From Cyclobacteriaceae bacterium (GTDB taxonomy: Bacteria; Bacteroidota; Bacteroidia; Cytophagales; Cyclobacteriaceae), in the NCBI GenBank assembly GCA_019638355.1, contig JAHBTY010000003.1, forward strand, positions 62,001 to 126,000: a stretch of DNA of 64,000 nt, given 5' to 3'. Positions within the stretch are counted from its first letter, which is position 1, and each line of letters opens with the position of its first letter. The position numbers were made by a program, and so were the translations under genes. This document shows, piece after piece, positions 53,781 to 61,826 of this stretch. The notes under the pieces were generated by a model. The model was given only the letters and a program-made list of their open reading frames with translations. It made no database searches and had not been told where the DNA came from.

Positions 53781-56233
53781 ACCAGAGGTTTTACTTCTTT
53801 GGCAAGTTCTTGCTGCAGTTGTTTTACCTGATGTATAATGTGGTTGAGCTCGCGTATTTCGTGTAATGCGCTGCCATGCACCAGCAATTGTTCAATACGT
53901 TGCAGCTCCTTCATTAATGGCCGGGCACCAAACTGGCCTACGCGGCCAGCAAGCTGATGGATAATTTCGCGTGCACCGGCTGCGTCCTTATCCAACATTC
54001 TTTTTTCCAATTGCAGAATATTTTTTTGTGTTTCGGAAATAAATTCTTCAACAATAGAGTTCATCAGCAGTTTATCCCCGTGTGTCATTTTTTCTAACTC
54101 AGCCAGATCCAACGGAGTTTCGGGTTGTGCCAGTGTTCGTCCGCGATTCAAAGCGTCCATAAACTCGCTTTCGCGAAAAGGTTTGGGTAAAATTCTATTG
54201 AAACCATTTTCAACAATAAACTTTCGTTCATCTGGCAGTAAATGTGCGGTTAACGCTACAATGTAAAGATAAGGTGCCCGTGTACGAAGTTGTCGGCACA
54301 AGTCAACTCCGTTAATACCAGGCATGCGAATATCAAGAAATACTACATCGTTGTGTTGAAATTCCTGCGTTAGCATTTTCTCCGGATTTTGTACCGCGGT
54401 GTGGGCAATATTTTTCTTTTGCAAAATGAGCGAGCAAAGTTTCAGAATTAAGGGGTCGTCATCCACCAGCCAAACATGGCCTGTAAATAATTCCACCTTT
54501 GTAGTTTCCGTAGCTGCAATAACAGGCGTTTCTGATTTTTCAAAAGTTAAATCAATCTGAAACGTTGTTCCTACACCCGGTTCGCTTTCTACGGTTATAG
54601 TACCGTGTTGTTGCTCAATAATTTTTTTAGCAATTGATAATCCCAACCCGGAACCACCGTATTGCCGGTGAATGTTTTTGCCGCCTTGTTCAAATTGGTT
54701 GAAAATAATTTCCTGTTCTTCTTTGGCAATACCCTTGCCTGTGTCGGAAATAATGAATGCAACTTTTAACAACGTGTTGGTTTGTTCCTTTATCTGAAGT
54801 CGGAATGTGATAGATCCGGAAGTTGTAAATTTAATGGCATTACCCAACAGGTTAAAGAACACTTGTTTCAGCCGAAATGCATCGCCTAATACAGGTGTCG
54901 TAATCGTATCAATGTGAATATGAAATTGAAGATTCTTTTGCCGGGCCTGTATTTCTACTAACGTTGCTACTTCGTCCACTACTTCATCTAACCACAACGG
55001 GTTTTTATCCAGTATAAGCCTTCCGGATTCAATTCGGCTATAATCCAATACTTCATCAACAATGTGCAGCAGGTGTTCGGATGATTGTTGAATGGCCATT
55101 AAGGCTTCGGCATTATTTTTTTGAGCTTGAAGTTGTTCTGAAAATCCAAGGATGGATTGTAGCGGGGTTCGGATTTCATGACTCATGTTGGCAAGAAACC
55201 GCTGCTTAACTAAGCTTAGTCGTTCGGCTTCCTCCTTGGCTTGCATTAATTGCAAGCGATAATAATTACTGCGTGCAATATCAAGTAACATCAAAAATAC
55301 CAGGGCGGCTGTACCCAGAAAAAATAAAACCAGAATGATGCTAATTCGCTCCACGCTTACCTTTACCAACGATGCGGCCTCGTTGCTCTTCTTTTCAAAC
55401 ATGGCTAACTCTTCCAATTCAACTTCGCGTAAAATTGTAAGTAGTTGATTAATTAATGACATGTTGGCGGTAATAAGGCGTAGTTCGCGTTGCAACATTT
55501 CCTGCGTTTGCAGGCGTTGGTCTTCATCCAATTGTTTCATTATTCGCTCTACTTCAACCCGGGCATTTTCTTTTTGGATGGGTGCCACTGTATCTATTCG
55601 GGTTAAAGTTTCTTCTTTAACTTCAATGCCGGTGGCAACGGTATCTTTTTTACGGCTACCAAATAACCGGCTCAGGAAGTTGCGTTTTTCTTCGGGTATA
55701 TAGGTGGTAGTAGTGGTTTTAAATTGTTGGGTTACAACGGTGCTATCCAGTGGTGCAGTTACAGCAAGTACACGCGAAAGTGAATCAAGCTGGGTTGTAA
55801 ATTTTTTATTGGAGATAAACTCTGAACGCAGGCGCAGGTATTCCAACAACAAGTAATCGCGCTTGGCAACAATGCGCTTCATGGTTTCCACCCGCGTGGG
55901 TTGTATCGCATTACTCCAGGGCATTGCCAACAGCGAATCAAGTGTAGCGGTTAACAGTTGCGATTCCTTTAAAACCGCATGATACGATTTGCCCGGGTTG
56001 CGTATAGCATCGGCACGTTGCTGCTGATCGAGCCGCGTAATTTGTTCAAACAAACTACTTAAGGTGCGCAACTTGTTATTGGGTTCGGTTAACTCATCTA
56101 CCTGGCCTAATAAATTATTAAAGCCTACGTAGGTAGTACCGGCTGCAAGTATAATAGCTACACACGCCAGTAAAAATGCGGCAATAATTTTTCCGCGTAA
56201 TGGAAAAAGAAATGATTTTTCACTCAGCGCCAT
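53777..56233 (-). CDS. Hybrid sensor histidine kinase with receiver and HPt domains
   Basis: This 818-residue protein has two membrane helices (about 14-35 and one near 300). The extracytoplasmic region between them is mostly helical. A HisKA/HATPase core follows, with His in FLANMSHEIRTPLQSILGF, ISDTGKGI and GGSGLGLSIAKKII. The receiver domain has Asp in DVVFLDIRMPGINGVDL, and the C-terminal HPt domain has His in IHQLAGRVGQFGA. The phosphorelay path is thus complete within one protein up to the HPt. Its gene converges with the NtrC-type regulator gene, a plausible output. Confidence 0.93.
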   Translation of the reverse strand: MALSEKSFLFPLRGKIIAAFLLACVAIILAAGTTYVGFNNLLGQVDELTEPNNKLRTLSSLFEQITRLDQQQRADAIRNPGKSYHAVLKESQLLTATLDSLLAMPWSNAIQPTRVETMKRIVAKRDYLLLEYLRLRSEFISNKKFTTQLDSLSRVLAVTAPLDSTVVTQQFKTTTTTYIPEEKRNFLSRLFGSRKKDTVATGIEVKEETLTRIDTVAPIQKENARVEVERIMKQLDEDQRLQTQEMLQRELRLITANMSLINQLLTILREVELEELAMFEKKSNEAASLVKVSVERISIILVLFFLGTAALVFLMLLDIARSNYYRLQLMQAKEEAERLSLVKQRFLANMSHEIRTPLQSILGFSEQLQAQKNNAEALMAIQQSSEHLLHIVDEVLDYSRIESGRLILDKNPLWLDEVVDEVATLVEIQARQKNLQFHIHIDTITTPVLGDAFRLKQVFFNLLGNAIKFTTSGSITFRLQIKEQTNTLLKVAFIISDTGKGIAKEEQEIIFNQFEQGGKNIHRQYGGSGLGLSIAKKIIEQQHGTITVESEPGVGTTFQIDLTFEKSETPVIAATETTKVELFTGHVWLVDDDPLILKLCSLILQKKNIAHTAVQNPEKMLTQEFQHNDVVFLDIRMPGINGVDLCRQLRTRAPYLYIVALTAHLLPDERKFIVENGFNRILPKPFRESEFMDALNRGRTLAQPETPLDLAELEKMTHGDKLLMNSIVEEFISETQKNILQLEKRMLDKDAAGAREIIHQLAGRVGQFGARPLMKELQRIEQLLVHGSALHEIRELNHIIHQVKQLQQELAKEVKPLV

Positions 56234-56281
56234 TCCGAAAGGTAACGACTTAATCTGGCTATTGGTATGCTAATTTTTGAT

Positions 56282-56779
56282 TTAAAGGTTCAATTCATAC
56301 CGGTGTTCAATCAAGGGTTTACCAAACGCAGTGGAATATTTTTCTTCCGTACGAATAAAGCCATGCCGGGTATAAAGCGAAGCGGCAGTGGTGAGTTCGC
56401 TTGTAGTTAATAAATAGGCCCCCAAATAACCACACGATTTTAAAAAATCCATAAATAACTCCATTAGTTTTTTGCCAAGCCCTATTCCGCGGTAAGCGGG
56501 TTCGATTATAAAGTAGCGTAGTTGAGCGGTAGTACCCCGGTTCATTAAGGCAACAAAACCAATCATTTTTTGATCGTGTTCGCATACCCAAACCCGGTTT
56601 GTTTCTGGGTTGTAGTTCTTGTAAAATTCAAGCAAGCTTTCTGCCACATAACTTTCAAACACATTTCCAAACTGATATTCTTTACTATATAATTTGCCGT
56701 GCAGATAAACCAGGTAGCCAAAATCTCCTGGCTGTAATTCGGTGCGTATTTTAATATCGCTGATCGAAAAGGGTTTCAT
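56282..56779 (-). CDS. GNAT-family N-acetyltransferase paired with MarR gene
   Basis: This 165-residue protein has the GNAT fold. YRGIGLGKKLMELFMDF is motif A, the acetyl-CoA pyrophosphate loop, and LTTSELTTAASLYTRHGF is motif B. Its ATG at 56779 overlaps the stop of the marR-like gene by 4 bp. MarR and GNAT domains are often fused into one protein in other bacteria; here they are separate coupled genes. Its acetylation substrate is unknown. Confidence 0.88.
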   Translation of the reverse strand: MKPFSISDIKIRTELQPGDFGYLVYLHGKLYSKEYQFGNVFESYVAESLLEFYKNYNPETNRVWVCEHDQKMIGFVALMNRGTTAQLRYFIIEPAYRGIGLGKKLMELFMDFLKSCGYLGAYLLTTSELTTAASLYTRHGFIRTEEKYSTAFGKPLIEHRYELNL

Positions 56780-57207
56780 GTATGGTTATTTAAAAGTTGA
56801 CGAATAGCCTGCATGTGGCTGATAACAGACTTAATTTTACTGTCGGTTAATGGGGCCAACAATTGTTGAATTTGATTGGCCGAAGCTCTGTTGAGCTTTT
56901 CAAATTCCACCTTACCTTTAGCTGAAAGTCTAATTTCTGTTACCCGCGTATCGGTGCGTACTGCTTGTGTTTGGATTAATCCTTTGCGTAAAAAATTTTT
57001 TAAAATCCGACTGAGGTATCCCTTATCGATTTCTAACACCTGAATAATTTCTTTGGCACTGCACGGTTGCATGCGGTGTAACTCATATAGCACCCGCGCT
57101 TCCGGTAAGCTGAATGCACTATTCAGAATTTCTTTATCTAATAAACCCAGTATGCGGGTATAAAACCTGTTAAACTCTCGTACCTGTGCAATGGCAGTGG
57201 TTGTCAT
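56776..57207 (-). CDS. MarR-family transcriptional regulator
   Basis: This 143-residue protein has a winged helix typical of MarR. The recognition region is CSAKEIIQVLEIDKGYLSRILKNFLRKGLI, and the wing is TRVTEIRLSAKGKVEFEKL. It begins with ATG at 57207. A near-perfect palindrome at 57233-57257 overlapping its likely promoter suggests autorepression. It is coupled to the GNAT gene downstream, so the two probably respond to the same ligand or act in one pathway. Confidence 0.9.
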   Translation of the reverse strand: MTTTAIAQVREFNRFYTRILGLLDKEILNSAFSLPEARVLYELHRMQPCSAKEIIQVLEIDKGYLSRILKNFLRKGLIQTQAVRTDTRVTEIRLSAKGKVEFEKLNRASANQIQQLLAPLTDSKIKSVISHMQAIRQLLNNHT

Positions 57208-57222
57208 TTATTTTTTAATGCT

Positions 57223-57257
57223 AATATAAACCAAATAGTTGATTTTGTCAACTATTT
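57223..57257 (-). promoter_or_regulatory. Promoter with overlapping MarR-type operator
   Basis: On the minus strand TTGACA (57246-57251) and TATATT (57223-57228) are spaced by exactly 17 bp; read the Bacteroidota way, TATATTAG fits TAnnTTTG with one mismatch. The 10-bp palindrome AAATAGTTGA (57233-57242)/TCAACTATTT (57248-57257) covers the -35 and spacer, so bound repressor would block RNA polymerase. It ends about 26 nt before the marR ATG. Confidence 0.75.
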
Positions 57258-57321
57258 TAGCCTAACGCTTCGAGCGCATGCGTTGGGTGATACAAATATT
57301 CTTAGAAAGTAAAATGGTACG

Positions 57322-58068
57322 CTAGCGGGGGATGTATTTTTTAAACCAGCTTTGAACTGTCATTTGAATAACGCCAAAAAAAGCTTCTTTAAAAATACCA
57401 ACCGACATTTTGCTTTGGCCGCGCGTGCGATCTGTAAAAATGATGGGTACTTCGCTCAGTTTAAAACCATATTTCCAGGTTAGAAATTTCATTTCAATCT
57501 GAAAAGCGTATCCTACAAACCTGATCTGGTTAAGGGGTATTGTTTTTAAAACTGTGCTGCGGTAACAAACAAAACCTGCGGTGGTATCGTGCAGCGGAAT
57601 ACCGGTTATAACTTGCACATACTTACTGGCAAAAAATGAAAGTAACACGCGGCCCATGGGCCAGTTAACTACATTTACACCTGTAACATAACGCGAACCC
57701 ACCGATAAATCGCTGCCCCATTCGGCACAGTGTAAATACAGGTTTACCAGGTCTTTCGGGTTGTGCGAAAAATCAGCATCCATTTGCAAAATAAAATCAT
57801 ATCCCTTTTCCAGAGCGTATTTAAAACCCTGAATGTAGGCAGTACCCAAGCCTTGTTTGCCAGGCCGCTGCAATAAGTGCAACCGTGTTTCTGCTTCTGT
57901 GTTATATCCTTGTTGAAGTTCTCGTACAATGCGGGCTGTACCATCGGGCGAATTATCATCCACTATTAAAATATCAAAGTCTTTGGGAAGCGAAAACACC
58001 GTGTCAATAATCATGGTGATATTCTCCTGCTCATTATAGGTTGGAATAATAACAATCGCGTTGTTCAA
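57322..58068 (-). CDS. Polyprenol-phosphate mannosyl/glucosyltransferase-type GT2
   Basis: This 248-residue GT2 enzyme resembles DPM1-type polyprenyl-phosphate mannose synthases. Visible motifs are IIPTYNEQENI, LIVDDNSPDGTARIV, GLGTAYIQGFKYAL, and the metal-binding LQMDADFSHNP. FTDRTRGQSKMS is the conserved later motif. It has no membrane helix of its own. It probably charges a lipid carrier for protein or surface glycosylation. It follows the marR-gnat genes on the same strand with its own 5' gap. Confidence 0.9.
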   Translation of the reverse strand: MNNAIVIIPTYNEQENITMIIDTVFSLPKDFDILIVDDNSPDGTARIVRELQQGYNTEAETRLHLLQRPGKQGLGTAYIQGFKYALEKGYDFILQMDADFSHNPKDLVNLYLHCAEWGSDLSVGSRYVTGVNVVNWPMGRVLLSFFASKYVQVITGIPLHDTTAGFVCYRSTVLKTIPLNQIRFVGYAFQIEMKFLTWKYGFKLSEVPIIFTDRTRGQSKMSVGIFKEAFFGVIQMTVQSWFKKYIPR

Positions 58069-58170
58069 AGCTGTTGATTTTTTTAACCCGGATAAAATAC
58101 CGGGTATAACAAAACTAAATAAAACGGGTTTGTGAACAAGCCATCGAAAAAAAAACTCACCTGAAATTAG

Positions 58171-58183
58171 ACCAGTAACTGGT
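58171..58183 (+). repeat. Short palindrome of the CCAGTAAC family
   Basis: ACCAGT-A-ACTGGT is a perfect palindrome around one base, with the word GGTTTCGGTTGGTGG after it. It is 51 nt ahead of the HAD gene start and may be a truncated relative of the longer dispersed elements. Confidence 0.4.
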
Positions 58184-58234
58184 TTCGGTTGGTGGAATAC
58201 CGTATCATTGAGATGGATTGGATTTGTTATGGTA

Positions 58235-58747
58235 ATGAATAAATGTGTTTTTTTAGATCGGGATGGAGTGCTAAATAAAGATAACCCGAATTATACCTAT
58301 CTGGTGCAAGCTTTTGAAATACTACCGGGTGTTGTGGAGGCAACTCGGTTACTAAAAAAGGCTGGCTTTCGCCTGGTTGTTATTACGAACCAATCCGGAA
58401 TAGCCCAGGGAATTTACACCGAAGCTCAAATGGATGCCTGCCACCAATATTTTCAACACGTTTCCAAAAACAGTATCGATCACTTTTATTTTTGTCCGTA
58501 CCATCCATCGGTTACTGAATCGCTTGCACGTAAGCCGGGAACACTTATGTTTGAAAAAGCAATTGCGCGTTTTCAAATTGATGTTTCGGTTTCATGGATG
58601 GTGGGCGACAGGGGTAGAGATATTGTTCCTGCGCGTAAGTTGGGGATAAGAACCATTCAGATTGGCGATGAAGTAGAACCCGAAAACAAAGCCGACTTTA
58701 AGGTTGAGAGTTTGCTACAAGCGGCTCATTTAATAGTAGCCAATTAA
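58235..58747 (+). CDS. HAD-IIIA phosphatase, GmhB-like
   Basis: This 170-residue protein is close to D-glycero-D-manno-heptose 1,7-bisphosphate 7-phosphatase. It has the catalytic FLDRDGVLN motif with DxD, ITNQSGIAQG, and VGDRGRDIVPA as motif IV. The zinc-binding site of GmhB is incomplete: the CPYH half is present but the CxC before RKPG is replaced by LA. I start it at ATG 58235; ATG 58229 is possible. It could belong to LPS heptose synthesis or to another sugar-bisphosphate pathway. Its stop overlaps the convergent gene by 4 bp. Confidence 0.8.
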   Translation: MNKCVFLDRDGVLNKDNPNYTYLVQAFEILPGVVEATRLLKKAGFRLVVITNQSGIAQGIYTEAQMDACHQYFQHVSKNSIDHFYFCPYHPSVTESLARKPGTLMFEKAIARFQIDVSVSWMVGDRGRDIVPARKLGIRTIQIGDEVEPENKADFKVESLLQAAHLIVAN

Positions 58748-60078
58748 AATTTCAACCGTAGTTTCACAATTGGGCTGGCCAATTGTCCGGTTTGTACAAT
58801 TTTTTCTCCGGCTTGTTTATTCGCATAATAATTTTCAGGGGCAACATTCATTGAAAACTGAACACGTTTGCTGGCCGATTGCCCTAGCTTGATTTCGGCC
58901 AGGTTTTGTTTTTTGTACGAGTTAAACATAGCCTGGTGTGCTAATAATGCCAATACACTGGGTACACCTAATACCAATGAAGCAGAATCTACTTCTGCAA
59001 CCACCATTAATCCTATGCCTACCAAGGCCGCACCACCGGCAGCAAATGCAATTACATTGCCTTGCGATTTGCTGATTTGCGCACCCCGCACTGATTTCTG
59101 TCCTAATAACGTTCCGCTTATAGCGGTTAATCCAGGCAGCAGAAATAGTCCGGGAGAAAGATCTTCGCTTAGCGCTTCGGCTACTATGGCAAAACCCAAC
59201 CCGGTACTGATGATGGTAAGCGAACTTATTACATCTACATCGCCCTGCGTGTAAGTATATTTTTGTGCAGCGTGGTGCCCTACCACTAAACCTCCCATAC
59301 CACCCGCCACTAAACCGGCACCAATAGCATGGTTGTCGTTTACCTCGGCCGAAGCCATTAACATTCCCGTTGCAAACGGCCCAAGAAATCCATAATGCCG
59401 CATTAACTCAATATGACCTTCAGAGTAGTTTTTTCTTTTTTGGGTTTGAAAGGCAATTTCGCCTAATGTTATACTACCTACACTTGAGAATAGTAGTGCT
59501 GTATTGCCGGAGTTTTCGGAATTGCCCGCAACTAAAATCCCCAGGAACGAACCATTTACCAACCCTAATAGCCGGCCTGAATTACCAGCCCGGATGGTGC
59601 TGGCGTTAATGTTTGCATATTTTTTTTTATTGATTACCGGGCCCAGTTGCCACAAGCCGGCCGTAATAGGAATAATACCCGCAGCTGCCGGCCCACTGGC
59701 CTCGGTTCCTACTACAAAGCTTATCCCGTAGTAAGCACCATAAACTCCGTTTATAAGTCGGTCGCGGGTGCGCAACTCAAAATCTCGGGTAACGGTTTGA
59801 GGTTGTGTTAATTCTAAATCCCACTGGTATTTTTCCTGCTGATACTTGCGCTTTTCTTCTTCAGATAATCGCTCATAATATCCGGCCAGGTATTTTTCAT
59901 AATCTTCCAGATATAGTAATTCTGAACTGGTGAGCGAATCGCCTTTTAATTTACGATCGGCAATTTTGCGGTACGTTTCTTTTTTTGTTTCCTGCCAAAA
60001 CCCACGCGCTGTATAAAGCTCTTGCGCTTTTAGCTGAAAGCTAAGTAGGAACAGGATGGTAACTATCAACAGCCGCAT
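58744..60078 (-). CDS. Hypothetical secreted or membrane protein, glycine-rich
   Basis: This 444-residue protein has a signal peptide (LLIVTILFLLSFQLKAQ). A charged, helical Glu/Lys/Tyr-rich region (about 20-100) comes first, and then a long series of small-residue, Gly/Ala-rich hydrophobic segments (about 105-385). The last ~40 residues are polar and end in KLRLKF. It resembles membrane-embedded proteins of unknown function; I recognise no family. Its end overlaps the HAD gene by 4 bp. Confidence 0.55.
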   Translation of the reverse strand: MRLLIVTILFLLSFQLKAQELYTARGFWQETKKETYRKIADRKLKGDSLTSSELLYLEDYEKYLAGYYERLSEEEKRKYQQEKYQWDLELTQPQTVTRDFELRTRDRLINGVYGAYYGISFVVGTEASGPAAAGIIPITAGLWQLGPVINKKKYANINASTIRAGNSGRLLGLVNGSFLGILVAGNSENSGNTALLFSSVGSITLGEIAFQTQKRKNYSEGHIELMRHYGFLGPFATGMLMASAEVNDNHAIGAGLVAGGMGGLVVGHHAAQKYTYTQGDVDVISSLTIISTGLGFAIVAEALSEDLSPGLFLLPGLTAISGTLLGQKSVRGAQISKSQGNVIAFAAGGAALVGIGLMVVAEVDSASLVLGVPSVLALLAHQAMFNSYKKQNLAEIKLGQSASKRVQFSMNVAPENYYANKQAGEKIVQTGQLASPIVKLRLKF

Positions 60079-60129
60079 GGTATGCAGAATGGATTACCAA
60101 AATAGTGAAAAGGTTGTAACTATTATAAA

Positions 60130-61530
60130 TTATTCTGGTGCCCCTTCGTAACCCAGTAGTTTCATCATGCTGGTGCTCGATTGCTCTTTGGCGAACAACT
60201 CGGTTGTAATCTCACCGTCTTCGTTTCGGTCGATAAGTACATGTTTGGGCGCAGGAATAAGGCAATGCTGAATACCTCCATAACCTCCCAACGATTCCTG
60301 GTAGGCACCTGTATGAAAAAATCCAATATACAATGGTTCTTCATCGGTAATCATTGGCAAGAAAACTTCCCCGGTGTGGGCTTCGGAGTTATAGTAATCG
60401 TGGCTGTCGCACGTAAGCCCACCTATGTTTACTTTATGGTAAGGGTCGTCCCACTTGTTTATGGAAAGTAAAATGTATTTCTGATTTAAGCCCCAAACAT
60501 CAGGCAAATGTGTAATGAACGAACCATCAATCATGTACCACAACTCTTTGTCGTTTTGTAGTTTTTGATCTACCATGGAATATAAAACCGCTCCACTCTC
60601 GCCTACGGTAAAACTTCCAAACTCGGTAAAGATATTGGGTACGGGTACATTATTCTTTTCACAAATCCATTTAATGTTTTCCACGATCTGTTCGATCATG
60701 TACTTGTAGTCGTACTGAAATGTGAGTGATGTTTTAATGGGAAAGCCGCCACCAATGTCTATTGAATCCAACGTGGGGCAGATTTTTTTCAGTTCGCAGT
60801 ATTTGAAAATAAAGCGGCTTAATTCGCTCCAGTAATAGGCTGTGTCTTTAATGCCGGTGTTGATGAAGAAGTGCAGCATTTTAAGCGATGCTTTGCTGCT
60901 GGGCTGAATCTTTTCTTTGTACAATGGAATTATATCGCTGTAGCGGATACCCAAACGCGAAGTATAAAACTCAAACTTGGGTTCTTCATCGGCTGCTACA
61001 CGAATACCCACCTGATACGGCCGGGTTACATTGCTTTCGTAAGTGTCTATCTCGCTCAGGTTATCCAATATCGGAATGCAATTGAATTCTTCATTCAACA
61101 ATTCTGTTATGTACTGGCGGTATTGCGGCATTTTAAAACCGTTGCAAATAATGTAGGTTTCCTTCGATATTTTACCTCGTTCGTATAAGGTGCGCACAAT
61201 TGGAATATCAAATGCTGAAGAAGTTTCAATGTGTACATCGTTTTTCAAAGCTTCTTCCAATACAAAATCATAATGCGATGACTTGGTGCAATAGCAATAG
61301 GTGTACTTGCCATTGTATTTGAAGCGTTCAATGGCGTTGTTAAAGGTAGCTTGTGCAAACCGAATGTTTTCGCTGATGCGCGGCAGGTAGGTTATCTTAA
61401 GTGGCGTACCATACTGCTTGATGATGTCCATCAGAGGCACTTCGTTGAACAGTAATTCATGGTCGCGAACCTTAAATTCTTTTTGGGGAAACTCAAAGGT
61501 TTGCTCAATCAGTTCACGGTAGCTCTTCAT
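60130..61530 (-). CDS. speA: Arginine decarboxylase, PLP type of the alanine-racemase fold
   Basis: This 466-residue enzyme should convert arginine to agmatine for polyamine synthesis. It resembles the shorter SpeA-like decarboxylases of Bacteroidota: CYCTKSSHYDFV carries the PLP lysine (about Lys83). SIDIGGGFPI is the glycine loop, and GFFHTGAYQESLGGYGG lies near the C-terminus. Ornithine or diaminopimelate decarboxylase is less likely by length and local motifs. The gene is divergent from a ureohydrolase gene, which would take agmatine to putrescine and urea. A divergent member of the repeat family lies in its leader. Confidence 0.82.
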   Translation of the reverse strand: MKSYRELIEQTFEFPQKEFKVRDHELLFNEVPLMDIIKQYGTPLKITYLPRISENIRFAQATFNNAIERFKYNGKYTYCYCTKSSHYDFVLEEALKNDVHIETSSAFDIPIVRTLYERGKISKETYIICNGFKMPQYRQYITELLNEEFNCIPILDNLSEIDTYESNVTRPYQVGIRVAADEEPKFEFYTSRLGIRYSDIIPLYKEKIQPSSKASLKMLHFFINTGIKDTAYYWSELSRFIFKYCELKKICPTLDSIDIGGGFPIKTSLTFQYDYKYMIEQIVENIKWICEKNNVPVPNIFTEFGSFTVGESGAVLYSMVDQKLQNDKELWYMIDGSFITHLPDVWGLNQKYILLSINKWDDPYHKVNIGGLTCDSHDYYNSEAHTGEVFLPMITDEEPLYIGFFHTGAYQESLGGYGGIQHCLIPAPKHVLIDRNEDGEITTELFAKEQSSTSMMKLLGYEGAPE

Positions 61531-61534
61531 TAAT

Positions 61535-61610
61535 CAAATCGAAATAGTTGTTCGTTGTTTGTTCTTGGTTGTTGGTCTGATCTTCTAGTAACTAACAACG
61601 ATCAACATGC
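61535..61610 (-). repeat. AAC-rich imperfect inverted repeat (possible distant copy D)
   Basis: Read from the decarboxylase gene, AACAACCAAGAACAAACAACGAACAAC lies just before the start, with an opposite arm GATCGTTGTTAGTTACT further upstream. It shares layout, though few exact words, with copies A to C. Confidence 0.35.
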
Positions 61611-61646
61611 AACCATCAAGCAAAATTTAAGAGTGCAATAATGAGA

Positions 61647-61654
61647 TAATTTTG
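61647..61654 (+). promoter_or_regulatory. Probable promoter of the ureohydrolase leader
   Basis: TAATTTTG matches TAnnTTTG exactly. It would start transcription near 61660, giving a leader of about 165 nt that includes the whole folded region at 61682-61798. Confidence 0.5.
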
Positions 61655-61680
61655 CCATCTTTGCAACAATCAAAAGCCCT

Positions 61681-61752
61681 ATGGTTAATCACATTTCCTG
61701 CATGATTTTTAACCCCGTCCCCGCGGGCCTTCATGCTTTACCCGACTTCTAA
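61681..61752 (+). CDS. Possible 23-codon upstream ORF in the ureohydrolase leader
   Basis: An ATG at 61681 opens a frame of 23 codons ending at TAA 61752, starting MVNHISCMIF. It overlaps both main helices of the leader structure, so translation would change the fold. It contains no Arg or Lys codons, so an arginine-stalling leader is not suggested. Chance cannot be excluded. Confidence 0.3.
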   Translation: MVNHISCMIFNPVPAGLHALPDF

Positions 61753-61798
61753 ACGGGCAGGAAATGCGGTCGTTGAGGCCGGTTTTTACGATTAACCA
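61682..61798 (+). ncRNA. Structured leader RNA, three-way junction, candidate riboregulator
   Basis: Three helices can be read directly. P1 is TGGTTAATC (61682-61690) with GATTAACCA (61790-61798), 9 perfect pairs. P2 is CATTTCCTGC (61692-61701) with GCAGGAAATG (61757-61766), 10 perfect pairs. P4 is CGGTC (61767-61771) with GGCCG (61777-61781) around a GTTGA loop. The 55-nt top of P2 is GC-rich and can form CCCG/CGGG. P1 ends 28 nt before the GTG start of the ureohydrolase. I do not recognise a known riboswitch consensus. A ligand such as agmatine, arginine or guanidine is only a guess from the gene. Confidence 0.65.
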
Positions 61799-61826
61799 AA
61801 ATTCTTAATACTTAATTATTAGTTCT

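Noticed and set aside
61682-61798. Guanidine riboswitch (ykkC or mini-ykkC type)
   Set aside because: ACGG and ACGA words occur, but not as loops of paired hairpins, and the conserved ykkC core is not seen.
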